64,000 bases of DNA from Pseudonocardia sp. N23. GTDB lineage: Bacteria > Actinomycetota > Actinomycetes > Mycobacteriales > Pseudonocardiaceae. The position numbers and the translations under genes are program-made. Position 1 is the stretch's first letter. Each line of letters opens with the position of its first letter. Below, in pieces: positions 9,901 through 15,633 of this stretch. The DNA lies in contig NZ_BEGX01000057.1 of assembly GCF_002583555.1 (NCBI RefSeq), positions 62,001-126,000 of the forward strand. Direction: 5' to 3'. Below the pieces are notes generated by a model that saw only the letters and a program-made list of their open reading frames with translations, made no database searches and was not told the DNA's origin.

Positions 9901-9937
9901 CGGCGGGCGGTGCATCGGGTTCCTGCAACGTGGTCAC
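3971..9937 (-). CDS. Fusion of Pls/PosA-type poly(amino acid) synthetase and diaminobutyrate-2-oxoglutarate aminotransferase
   Basis: A 1988-residue membrane enzyme. Residues 30-545 are an NRPS adenylation domain with YLIYTSGTTGRPKG (193-206), NVYGPTEAT, YRTGDLGRV and a terminal Lys in SDKADRK. Residues 558-629 are a carrier domain with the phosphopantetheine Ser in DDLGANSLL. Residues 650-1350 hold six hydrophobic segments in three pairs (about 652, 695, 880, 930, 1150 and 1182) separated by hexapeptide-repeat domains, the layout of epsilon-poly-lysine synthetase. An HRPT-repeat linker (1431-1455) leads to a class III PLP aminotransferase (about 1560-1988) like EctB/DABA aminotransferases, with the PLP Lys at 1830 in IIASKALSGMG and a Cys-rich SCSRCPLALDPQTC insert. 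The GTG start is chosen for AGGAG 6 nt upstream. The aspartate kinase upstream supports a diaminobutyrate product; the polymer itself is inference. Confidence 0.9.
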   Translation of the reverse strand: MTTLQEPDAPPAAATTAPALLVAADYAQGSRARAGERLDHVFEEQADWMRAYGRAGHLAVDAGDVALTFIELDERANRLARRLLASGARAGDRIALLFDQPVHSYVGMLAVMKINAAYVPLDVAFPADRIAYILSDAGVSFVLSLSHVPERVVGLEDFAPGLIHVDRIAAQIEAESGARLTDAERGEAVEDLAYLIYTSGTTGRPKGVAIEHASICNFVRVAAEVYGLRSSDRVYQGMTIAFDFSVEEIWVPWMAGATLVPKPAGTSLLGMDLHAFLTERRVTAMCVVPTLLATIEEDLPALRFLLVSGEACPQDLVARWYRDGRRFLNVYGPTEATVTATWTEVHPDRPVTIGQPLPTYTTVVLDPENPYRALPHGEVGEIGIAGIGLATGYLNREDLTDKSFIEDFLGIAGNPSGRIYRTGDLGRVNDQGEIEYMGRIDLQVKIRGYRIELTEIESVLLQVPGVSAAVVDTFEPTPGQVELVGYYSLKTGVAPLETDAVHAHLRERLPAYMVPAYLEHLAAIPMTTSDKADRKALPPPTMRRAGGPAGEMVAAATDTEEVLAATLARTIGLDAVSVDSNFFDDLGANSLLMARFSAALRKETSLAAPSMRVIYANPTIRELAVALGGEAPGESAAVRTGPVAKGSTAGYLTTGALQLIAFLAFTYLGALVLERGFVWSVDGATPLEIFGRSALYNAGIYLAACLLPIAAKWILVGRWKEREIRLWSLGYVRFWVVKTLIRANPLALTAGGPLYTFYLRALGARIGKGTTILSRTVPVATDLLTIGAHTVVRRDSAFAGYHAVAGVIRTGRVTIGSDVFVGEKTVLDIGSSIGDGASLGHTSSLHTGMHVPAGETWHGVPAEPTTTNYRVVEPVRCGSLRRFTYAAGQLLLAVAVLPLAGAALVALATMVPAVGEAVADGHALLTDPGFYVTIAAATGGVFLAGAFGGLALMVVAPRILSVLVEPGRTYPLHGVRWAVAKTITRLTNSSFYMTLFGDASAATGYLSAIGYDLGDVDQTGSNFGTELKQDNALYTSIGRGTMVSDALSVMNADFSASSFRFSHVAIGPDNFIGNNIAYPADARVGSNVLLGTKVMVPMDGPVRENVGLLGSPSFEIPRTVSRDTEFDHLKDPAVLKKLLRRKNRHNLASMLAFLGVRYIQFFVSMLTFAIAADLYYRFAEFGIAAATVATLLFNIVLTALVERAVLGFRPLRARFVSIYDPYFWRHERLWKLGASALFSGTPFKNLIWKLLGVRIGRRVFDDGCAIPEKTLVTLGDDVILNAGSVIQCHSLEDGSFKSDATVLGAGAVVGVEAFVHYGVTVGEGAIIEADAFLMKGEVVAPHAVWVGNPATELRERRTPAAPARPAPPAAVLPVVAQRSDADKAAMLAAYASGSVPNLELDRPAPGPVFTGPARHVAAVEATIVHPTRRTPQHRPTAQHRPTAQHRPTPQHRPTPPAPAARPVTAARPRDNQETVVMTSTTTTGTARPLAAVPAVPATVRPVPSASPAPGLVAAPGPRPVPRGAPAPRAPLAPAAQGAGLPMTGPSVTTALPGPRSAELLARQARRESNARVYPRHFPFAVAEASGSFIRDLDGNVFVDFLAGAGVLSLGHNHPELVAAATEQMGVFTHGLDMASPAKDDFTEAQLSMLPAGMRDRMRIQFCGPTGANAVDAAIKLCKTATGRGQIISFQGGFHGSSHAAMALTGNVSQKRPIANGMPGVQFFPFSSCSRCPLALDPQTCQTNCVSFLENALADPNGGLELPAAVIMEMVQGEGGVIPARLEFVQRVRRLTRELGIPLIVDEVQTGCGRTGTWFAFEQYDIEPDVIIASKALSGMGMPVAIIMYDEKLDTWAPGAHTGTFRGNQLAFAAGAKTVEIVRRDDVLGNVAERGRQVASRLSGFAAHPAVLEVRGMGLMWGIELVAPADGRTVTQLAEDVQARALRAGLIVELGGRDDCVVRMLPPLNVTAEVMDVALAILVRTIESAWANA
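5507..5523 (-). promoter_or_regulatory. Possible internal ribosome binding site and ATG for the aminotransferase part
   Basis: Within the fusion, AGGAG at 5523-5519 precedes an in-frame ATG (5509-5507) by 9 nt, exactly at the end of the low-complexity linker. The aminotransferase domain could also be made alone as a product of about 512 residues. Alternatively this is a relic of two genes joined by loss of a stop codon. Confidence 0.4.
5574..5650. repeat. 18-bp tandem repeat in the fusion linker
   Basis: Four copies of an 18-bp unit (GGGGTGGGACGGTGCTGC and close variants) encode repeated QHRPT(A/P) hexapeptides between the synthetase and aminotransferase domains. It is coding and in frame, so length changes by whole units keep the fusion open. 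Confidence 0.85.
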
Positions 9938-10127
9938 GATCGGCTCCTGGCTGAACTCTGGGGGCTTTCTCTGCTGCTCCTCAGAGTGCCGAGGGGCCGT
10001 GTCCGATTCGATGGTGTGCTCCCCCGAGCCGGCCGGGCCCTCCCCCGGGCCCGGGTGGGGTTCTCCCCCGCACGCGAACAGGCCCGGGATCAGGGGATCC
10101 CGGGCCGGCACGAACACTGCGAGACGG
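9938..10127 (-). promoter_or_regulatory. Leader region between the aspartate kinase and synthetase genes
   Basis: A 190-nt gap contains a perfect 11-bp hairpin at 10081-10106 (GGCCCGGGATC, 4-nt loop), placed like a terminator or attenuator after the kinase gene. Nearer the synthetase start it contains the motif CGATGGTGTGCTCCCCCG (plus-strand reading, 10009-10026), which recurs upstream of the aspartate kinase gene. Confidence 0.5.
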
Positions 10128-11384
10128 TCAGGCGGCGGTGGCGCCCGCCCCGGCGGACTCGCCGCCCACGAGCGCCGCGTGCAGGGCGCGCACCGCGTCG
10201 TCGACGCGGTCGGCGGCGACGAGCACGCCCACCCGCGACGGCGTCGTCGTCACCAGGCGCGGGGTGATGCCCGCGGCGGCGAGCACGTCGAGTGTCGACG
10301 CCGGCACCTCCGGCGCCCGGGCCAGGCCGAGGCTCACGACTCCCACCGACCCGAGGTCCTCCCGGCCGAGGAGCGTGATGGCGGCGGCGTCGAGCGCGGC
10401 GGCCACGGCCGCGGGATCGGCGCCGGGGACGGTGACCGCGACCACCGTGCCCGCGCCGGGGACGACCGCGCCGAGGGCCAGCCCGCGGCCCGCCAGCGCG
10501 GCGGCGACCGCGGTGACCGGGGCGTCGACGCTGTAGAGGTGCTCGTCGCGGCGGTGCGCCACCCCGGCGACCGTCGCGGTGCCGGCGACCTCGAAGTCAC
10601 CGGCACCGCCACGGATCCAGGTGCCCTCCTCCGTGCCGAAGCTCGACCGCAGGTGGATGTCGACGCCGTGCGCCATCGCCAGCTCCACCGACCGTGGCTG
10701 CAGCACCCCCGCGCCGGCCTCGGCGAGCTCGAGCATCTCCTGCGGGCGGATCGTCGCGAGCCGCCGCGCGTCCGGGACGACCCGCGGGTCGGCGGTGTAC
10801 ACGGCGGGGACGTCGGTGAAGATCTCGCACTCCCGGGCCCCGAGCGCGGCCGCGACCGCGACGGCCGAGGCGTCGGACCCACCGCGGCCCAGCGTCGTCG
10901 TGTCGCCGTCGGACGACTCGCCCTGGAAGCCCGTGACCAGCACGATCGCGCCGTCGTCGAGGGCCTTGCGGATGCGGGCGGGGTCGATGCCGAGCATGCG
11001 GGCGCTGCCGTGGGTGGCGTCGGTGCGAATGCCGGCCTGGGCGCCGGTCAGCGACACGGCGTGGCCGCCGAGGGACGCGATCGCCATGGCGGTCAGCGCG
11101 CAGGAGATCTGCTCACCGACCGAGAGCAGGGCGTCGAGCTCGCGCAGCGGCGGGTTGGGCGAGATCGCAGCGGCCTGGGCGACGAGCGCGTCGGTCGACT
11201 TCCCCATCGCCGACAGCACCGCCACGACCCCGCGTCCGCTGCGCTGCGCTGCCACCATCCGTTCGGCGACGGCGAGCACACGCTCCTGGTCGCCGACGGA
11301 CGTGCCGCCGAACTTCCAGACCAGCGGCGCCTGCGGCCCGCTGATCGATCGCGGTGCCGGCTTGCCGCTCCTGCGCCCTGCCAT
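10128..11384 (-). CDS. lysC: Aspartate kinase
   Basis: A 418-residue aspartokinase that phosphorylates L-aspartate to 4-phospho-aspartate, the first step toward aspartate semialdehyde, lysine, threonine and 2,4-diaminobutyrate. The N-terminal VWKFGGTSVG motif (from about residue 22), GFQGESSDGDTTTLGRGGSD and the TDVPAVYTADPR segment are the kinase signatures. The C-terminal ~150 residues form the ACT-type regulatory region (DAPVTAVAAALAG; GITPRLVTTTPSRVGVLV). The ATG is chosen because GAGGAG lies 6 nt upstream; a longer frame exists but has no such site. It sits upstream of the synthetase/aminotransferase fusion on the same strand. No aspartate semialdehyde dehydrogenase gene is adjacent, as it would be in a usual lysC-asd pair, so I infer a dedicated copy. 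Loss of feedback sensitivity cannot be judged from sequence. Confidence 0.9.
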   Translation of the reverse strand: MAGRRSGKPAPRSISGPQAPLVWKFGGTSVGDQERVLAVAERMVAAQRSGRGVVAVLSAMGKSTDALVAQAAAISPNPPLRELDALLSVGEQISCALTAMAIASLGGHAVSLTGAQAGIRTDATHGSARMLGIDPARIRKALDDGAIVLVTGFQGESSDGDTTTLGRGGSDASAVAVAAALGARECEIFTDVPAVYTADPRVVPDARRLATIRPQEMLELAEAGAGVLQPRSVELAMAHGVDIHLRSSFGTEEGTWIRGGAGDFEVAGTATVAGVAHRRDEHLYSVDAPVTAVAAALAGRGLALGAVVPGAGTVVAVTVPGADPAAVAAALDAAAITLLGREDLGSVGVVSLGLARAPEVPASTLDVLAAAGITPRLVTTTPSRVGVLVAADRVDDAVRALHAALVGGESAGAGATAA

Positions 11385-11746
11385 GACGTTCTCCTCGGTC
11401 CCCCCGGCCCGGACTGTCCGGGACCCGATCGAGACTGGGGCCGGGGACCGGTCCGCGGCGATGGTGCGCTCCCCCGGGACACGGGTGCGCTCCCCCGACC
11501 TCGGGTAGGGCGTTCCCTCCGCCCGTTTCATCCGGTACACCCCGTCCGCCCCCGCCGGGCCGAGTTCGACCTGGGCCCGGCCACGCGCGGCACGCCACCG
11601 CGGATCGTCGGTCGGCGCGCAGGTTGTCCGCGCCGCGCACACCGTGCAGGCCACGCACCGACCGCGGACGCCGCGTGCCGATGGCAGAGCCCGCGCCGAG
11701 CCGAGCGGACCGGACGCCGGGGCGTGCACGGACCCGGCCGCCGATA
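11385..11746 (-). promoter_or_regulatory. Upstream region of the aspartate kinase gene with duplicated motif
   Basis: No convincing gene is seen here. Two exact copies of GGTGCGCTCCCCCG (plus-strand reading) at 11463-11476 and 11484-11497 are spaced 21 bp, two helical turns. The proximal copy extends to CGATGGTGCGCTCCCCCG (11459-11476), 17/18 identical to the element before the synthetase gene. A shared regulator or common RNA leader element is inferred. Confidence 0.5.
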
Positions 11747-11798
11747 TGCAGGAACGGCACGTCCCCGCAACCGGGTGCGGGAAGGTGCCGTTCCTGCA
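11747..11798. repeat. Palindromic intergenic element, terminator-like
   Basis: Perfect 14-bp arms (TGCAGGAACGGCAC and its complement) enclose a second palindrome CCCGCA-ACCGGG-TGCGGG. It lies past the minus-strand regulator/transporter operon. A related element with ACGGCAC...CCGCAACC...GTGCCGTT occurs at 36557-36603, so it is a dispersed repeat that could act as a bidirectional terminator. Confidence 0.65.
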
Positions 11799-11828
11799 GC
11801 TCCGGGCCCGACCTCGGGTCAGGACCGG

Positions 11829-11978
11829 TCAGAGGACGTACGGGTCGGGGCGGGTGGGCCCGCAGGAGTCCAGGCGGCGCAGCTCCGCGCCGTGGGGCAG
11901 CAGGTCGGGGCGGGCGGCGTCGTCCCACACGTTCTCCCAGTTTCGGGCACGCTCGGGCAGGTCGGCGGTCGGTTCCAT
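11829..11978 (-). CDS. Small hypothetical protein (49 aa)
   Basis: The frame starts MEPTADLPERARNWENVW and ends RPDPYVL. The ATG is preceded by CGGGGGATGAC, a plausible ribosome-binding site. The composition (acidic/basic mix, two Trp, one Cys) looks protein-like and third positions are GC-rich, but no family is recognised. It lies 118 bp downstream of the ROK regulator gene on the same strand and just before a palindromic element, so it may be the last gene of that operon. Confidence 0.45.
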   Translation of the reverse strand: MEPTADLPERARNWENVWDDAARPDLLPHGAELRRLDSCGPTRPDPYVL

Positions 11979-12096
11979 GTCATCCCCCGGGTCGCTCCCG
12001 GGCACGGCTGGGCCCGGGTCACCGAAGCGTTGCGCGGCACCGCGGCCGGCACGAGGGGGTGCGCCCGACGCCGGCCGGGTGCCCACCCCCCGGTCC

Positions 12097-13269
12097 TCAG
12101 ATCGACTCGAGGATCTGCTCGAAGGCGAGCTCGGCGGCGCCGACGAGGCGGGCGTCGCGGCCCAACGGGGACACGGTGATCCTGGTCCCGCCGATGGCGC
12201 GGCTGACCAGGCTGCGCTCGTGGACGATCGAGCGGGCCCGGTCGACGACGCGGGGCGGCAGCGCGGTGAGCAGGTCGCCGAGGACGACGAGCTCGGGGGC
12301 GAGCATGTTGACCAGCGTGACCAGACCGGTGGCGAGCCACTCGGTGAACTCGCCGAGCTTGTCGTCGATCTGGTCCGGCGCCGCGGACAGCGAGCGGAGC
12401 TCGGCGACGAGCGCGCCGCGGGGGGTGTCCTCGGGCAGCCCGAGCGCCCGGCACAGTGCGGGTTCGCCGACCTCGGTCTCCCAGCAGCCCTGGGCGCCGC
12501 AGAAGCACGCGCGGCCGCCCGGGCGGACCTGGATGTGCCCGATCTCCCCGACGTAGCCGCCGGTGCCGCGCAGCGGCCGGCCCCCGGCGATGACGCCGCC
12601 GCCGAGGCCGACGTCGGCGGACAGGTAGACGAGGTCGCTGGACTCGCGGGCGACGCCGCGGACGTGCTCGGCGAGGGCACCGAGCTCGGCGTCGTTGCCG
12701 ACGAGCGTGGGCAGCTGCAGCACCGACCCGAGCCGGCGGCCGAGCGCGACGTCGCGCCAGCCGAGGTTGGGGGCCTCGTGGACGAAGCCGTCGGCGCGGC
12801 GCACGACGCCGGGCACCGACACCCCTGCCCCGGACACGACGACGGCGAGCTCGTCGCGCAGCAGCTGGGCCGACTCGACGACGTGGGTGATGACCTCGCC
12901 GGGCAGCCGGGTGGTGCGGTGCAGGTTCCAGCTGTGCCGGCCGAGGATCTGCCCGCCGATGCCGATCATCGCCATGGCGACCTGGTCGACGCGGATGTCG
13001 ACGGCGAGCACCACCGCGGACTGCGGCTGCGGCAGCACCATCAGGGAGGGCCGTCCCGCCCCGGTGCGCTGGGACGGGACGGCCTCGGTGACGACGCCGG
13101 CCTCGGCGAGGCCGTCGACCACCGCCTTGATCGTGCTGCGGTTGAGCCCCAGCTCGGTGGCCAGGGTCGCCCGGGTGCAGGGCCCTTCGACGTGCAGCCG
13201 GCGCAGCAGCGCCGAGCGGTTGTGCCTGCGCGCGTCGTCGGGCCGCGTGCCGGACGTCGGAGCGGTCAC
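12097..13269 (-). CDS. ROK-family transcriptional regulator
   Basis: A 390-residue protein with an N-terminal winged helix (about 15-75; TRATLATELGLNRSTIKAVV) and a ROK sugar-kinase-like domain. The ROK zinc motif CFCGAQGC and the glycine-rich segment LSADVGLGGGVIAGG are present. Such proteins (XylR/NagC type) repress sugar uptake operons and respond to sugar. The start codon overlaps the permease stop by 4 bp (ATGA/GTGA type), so it is the distal gene of the sugar ABC operon and probably controls it. A candidate operator lies before the first gene of the operon (16806-16820). Confidence 0.88.
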   Translation of the reverse strand: MTAPTSGTRPDDARRHNRSALLRRLHVEGPCTRATLATELGLNRSTIKAVVDGLAEAGVVTEAVPSQRTGAGRPSLMVLPQPQSAVVLAVDIRVDQVAMAMIGIGGQILGRHSWNLHRTTRLPGEVITHVVESAQLLRDELAVVVSGAGVSVPGVVRRADGFVHEAPNLGWRDVALGRRLGSVLQLPTLVGNDAELGALAEHVRGVARESSDLVYLSADVGLGGGVIAGGRPLRGTGGYVGEIGHIQVRPGGRACFCGAQGCWETEVGEPALCRALGLPEDTPRGALVAELRSLSAAPDQIDDKLGEFTEWLATGLVTLVNMLAPELVVLGDLLTALPPRVVDRARSIVHERSLVSRAIGGTRITVSPLGRDARLVGAAELAFEQILESI

Positions 13270-14768
13270 AGCCCGGCGGAGGCCGATCGACGCCGGGACA
13301 GCACGTCGACACCGGCCGCCACGAGCAGCACAAGGCCGGTGATCACGAAGACCACCGCCGCGGGCTGCTTGAGCAGACCCAGGCCGTTCTCGACGGTCGC
13401 GAGGACCGCACCGCCGATGACGGCGTTGCTGACCCGGCCGCGGCCGCCGAACAGCGACGTCCCGCCGATGACGGCCGCACCGACGGCGAACAGCAGCGTG
13501 TTGCCGCCACCGGCCGCGGGTGAGACGGACCCGACCTTGGACGAGTAGACGATGGCCCCGATCGCGGCGAACGCGGCCGCGATGACGAACACGCTGGCAC
13601 GGATCCGGACGACGTCGATGCCGGCGCGGCGGGCCGCCTCACGGTTGCCGCCGACGGCGTAGACGTGGCGGCCGAAGCGGGTCCGGTCGAGCACGTAGGT
13701 CCCGGCGACGAGCAGCACGAGGACCACCGGGACGACGTAGGGCACCCCGGAGATCTCGGTCAGACCGGCCGACCTGTTGCGCGTCAACAGGTACGTCGCA
13801 ACGGCACCGAGGACGACGACGGCACCGATCTTGAGCAGCACGAGTCCGGTCGGCTGGGCGACGAGGCCCTTGGCCAGCCGGGTGCGCTGCCGGTTCAGCA
13901 GGATGGCTGCGTAGCCGCCCGCGGCGACCACGAACAGGACCCAGCTGCCCAGGGTCGACAGGTTGCCGTTGGCGACGGCGTTGATGACGGGGTCACGCAG
14001 GCCGAGGGTGCCGCCGTCGCCGATCAGCTGCAGGATGACGCCCTGCCAGGTGATGAACAGCGCCAGCGTCACGACGAACGAGGGCATCCCGATCTTCGCG
14101 ACGAGGAAGCCGGTCAGCGTGCCGATGACGACGCCGGTGCAGATCGCGAGCAGCATCTCGAGCCAGGCGTTCTGCGGGAACCCCACGACGAGCAGCAGTG
14201 CCGCCACGAGGCTCAGGACGACTGCCCACCAGATCCGCAGGTACGCGGCCAGCGCAGCGGCGACCAGCATGACGAGGACGAACAGGACGAAGACGGTCAG
14301 GCCCATCGCGCCGAGCATGTTGCCGCCCGAGACGAGGTGCAGCGCCATGAGCGAGGCCGCGAGTCCGGACGCGGTGCCGGCGGCGAGGTCGATCTCGCCG
14401 GTGAGCAGCACGAACACGAGGCCCATCGCGATGATCGTGCGCCCGGCGCCCTGCTGGAGCAGGTTCGCGAGGTTGAGCAGGCTCGGGAAGACCCCGCCCC
14501 GGTCGAGCGCGGTGAACAGGATGAACAGCGCCAGCAGGCCGAGCAGGGCCGGCAGCGAGCCGAGCTCACCGGAGCGCAGCCGCACGCCGTAGTCGCGCAG
14601 GGCCTGGCCGGTGGTGCGGGCGGTGGTGTCGATCCCGAAGTCGCCCTGGCGGTTGCCGGGTGCGGCCCGTTCCGCCGCGCCGGGCGCGGAGTCGGTGGAG
14701 GTGGCGGTCGCGACGTCGGCGGCCGGCCCGCTGTCCTTCGACAGGTCGGGCCCGGAGTCCTCGCTCAC
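13266..14768 (-). CDS. CUT2 sugar ABC transporter permease (D-xylose XylH-like)
   Basis: A 500-residue membrane protein of the ribose/xylose permease family: about ten hydrophobic helices from residue ~75 on, with GLVFVLLTGEIDLAAG near the first helices and GGTSLFGGRGR plus a C-terminal LVLLVAAGVDVLSRRR tail as in xylose permeases. A hydrophilic Asp/Ser/Ala-rich extension of about 60 residues precedes the first helix. The GTG start overlaps the ATPase stop (GTGA), showing translational coupling. It forms the channel for sugar delivered by the lipoprotein encoded at 15634-16758. Confidence 0.87.
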   Translation of the reverse strand: MSEDSGPDLSKDSGPAADVATATSTDSAPGAAERAAPGNRQGDFGIDTTARTTGQALRDYGVRLRSGELGSLPALLGLLALFILFTALDRGGVFPSLLNLANLLQQGAGRTIIAMGLVFVLLTGEIDLAAGTASGLAASLMALHLVSGGNMLGAMGLTVFVLFVLVMLVAAALAAYLRIWWAVVLSLVAALLLVVGFPQNAWLEMLLAICTGVVIGTLTGFLVAKIGMPSFVVTLALFITWQGVILQLIGDGGTLGLRDPVINAVANGNLSTLGSWVLFVVAAGGYAAILLNRQRTRLAKGLVAQPTGLVLLKIGAVVVLGAVATYLLTRNRSAGLTEISGVPYVVPVVLVLLVAGTYVLDRTRFGRHVYAVGGNREAARRAGIDVVRIRASVFVIAAAFAAIGAIVYSSKVGSVSPAAGGGNTLLFAVGAAVIGGTSLFGGRGRVSNAVIGGAVLATVENGLGLLKQPAAVVFVITGLVLLVAAGVDVLSRRRSASAGL

Positions 14769-15544
14769 CGGGTCACCCCCGCAGCCTCGGGCCGGGCGAG
14801 GCCGAGGTCCCCGGAGCGCCCGGCGGTGATGAGCTCGACGACCTGGCCATGGGTGACGTCCTTCGTCGGTACCTCGGCGACCATCCGGCCGAGGTAGAGG
14901 GTCGCGATGCGGTCGGCGACCTCGAAGACGTCGGCCATGTTGTGGCTGATCAGCACGACGCCGAGGCCCTGCTCGGCGAGGCGCCGGACCAGGTCGAGGA
15001 CCTGGCGGGTCTGGGCGACGCCCAGTGCGGCGGTCGGCTCGTCGAGCAGCACGACCTTGGAGTCCCAGAGGACGGCCTTGGCGATGGCGACGGTCTGGCG
15101 CTGCCCACCGGACAGCGACGCGACGGGCATCCGCACCGAGGTGACGGTCCGCACCGACAGGGACGCGAGCGTCCGCCGGGCGGCCTGCTCCATGTCGGAC
15201 TCGTCGAGCAGCCAGGGCTTGCCGCGCTCGCGGCCGAGGAACATGTTCTGGACGATGTCGAGGTTGTCGGCGAGCGCGAGGTCCTGGTACACGACCTCGA
15301 TGCCGAGCGCGGAGGCGTCGGCGGGCGAGTTGATCGTGACGGGCTCACCGTCGAACGCGATCTCCCCGCCGTCGATGGGATGGATGCCCGCGACGCACTT
15401 GACCAGCGTCGACTTGCCGGCGCCGTTGTCGCCGACGAGCGCGGTGACCTCACCGGCCCGGACAGTGAAGTCGACGTCGTGCAGCACCCGGACGGCGCCG
15501 AAACTCTTGGAGACCGCCCGCAGCTGCAGGATCGGTTCGGACAC
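14765..15544 (-). CDS. Sugar ABC transporter ATP-binding protein (single-domain, XylG-like)
   Basis: A 259-residue ATPase with Walker A GDNGAGKST (Lys44), signature LSGGQRQTV, Walker B VVLLDEPTAAL and switch His in LISHNMADVF. CUT2 systems often have a duplicated ATPase of about 500 residues; this one has a single nucleotide-binding domain, as in many actinobacterial xylose-type operons. The GTG at 15544 is chosen because AAGGAG lies 5 nt upstream; a 21-codon longer frame has no site and would cover the hairpin at 15571-15609. It energises the permease encoded just downstream. Confidence 0.88.
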   Translation of the reverse strand: MSEPILQLRAVSKSFGAVRVLHDVDFTVRAGEVTALVGDNGAGKSTLVKCVAGIHPIDGGEIAFDGEPVTINSPADASALGIEVVYQDLALADNLDIVQNMFLGRERGKPWLLDESDMEQAARRTLASLSVRTVTSVRMPVASLSGGQRQTVAIAKAVLWDSKVVLLDEPTAALGVAQTRQVLDLVRRLAEQGLGVVLISHNMADVFEVADRIATLYLGRMVAEVPTKDVTHGQVVELITAGRSGDLGLARPEAAGVTR

Positions 15545-15570
15545 TCGCGCTCCTTGCGATGGGGGCCGGG

Positions 15571-15609
15571 ACGTGGCGCCGGCGTCGGGTCTCGACGCCG
15601 GCGCCACGT
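15571..15609 (-). terminator. Intercistronic hairpin between binding-protein and ATPase genes
   Basis: A perfect 17-bp stem (ACGTGGCGCCGGCGTCG) with a 5-nt loop lies 24 bp after the binding-protein stop codon. Such hairpins in ABC operons typically stabilise the binding-protein mRNA or partly terminate, giving more binding protein than ATPase. Confidence 0.7.
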
Positions 15610-15633
15610 GCTTCGGCCGGACGGGTCAGCGGG

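Noticed and set aside
3614-10267. A 2217-codon plus-strand open frame across the synthetase locus
   Set aside because: It is the high-GC shadow of the minus-strand synthetase/aminotransferase gene: Arg/Gly/Ala/Asp-rich, no domains.
9938-11497. Lysine riboswitch considered for the aspartate kinase and synthetase leaders
   Set aside because: No long conserved L-box core is recognisable; only hairpins and a short repeated motif.
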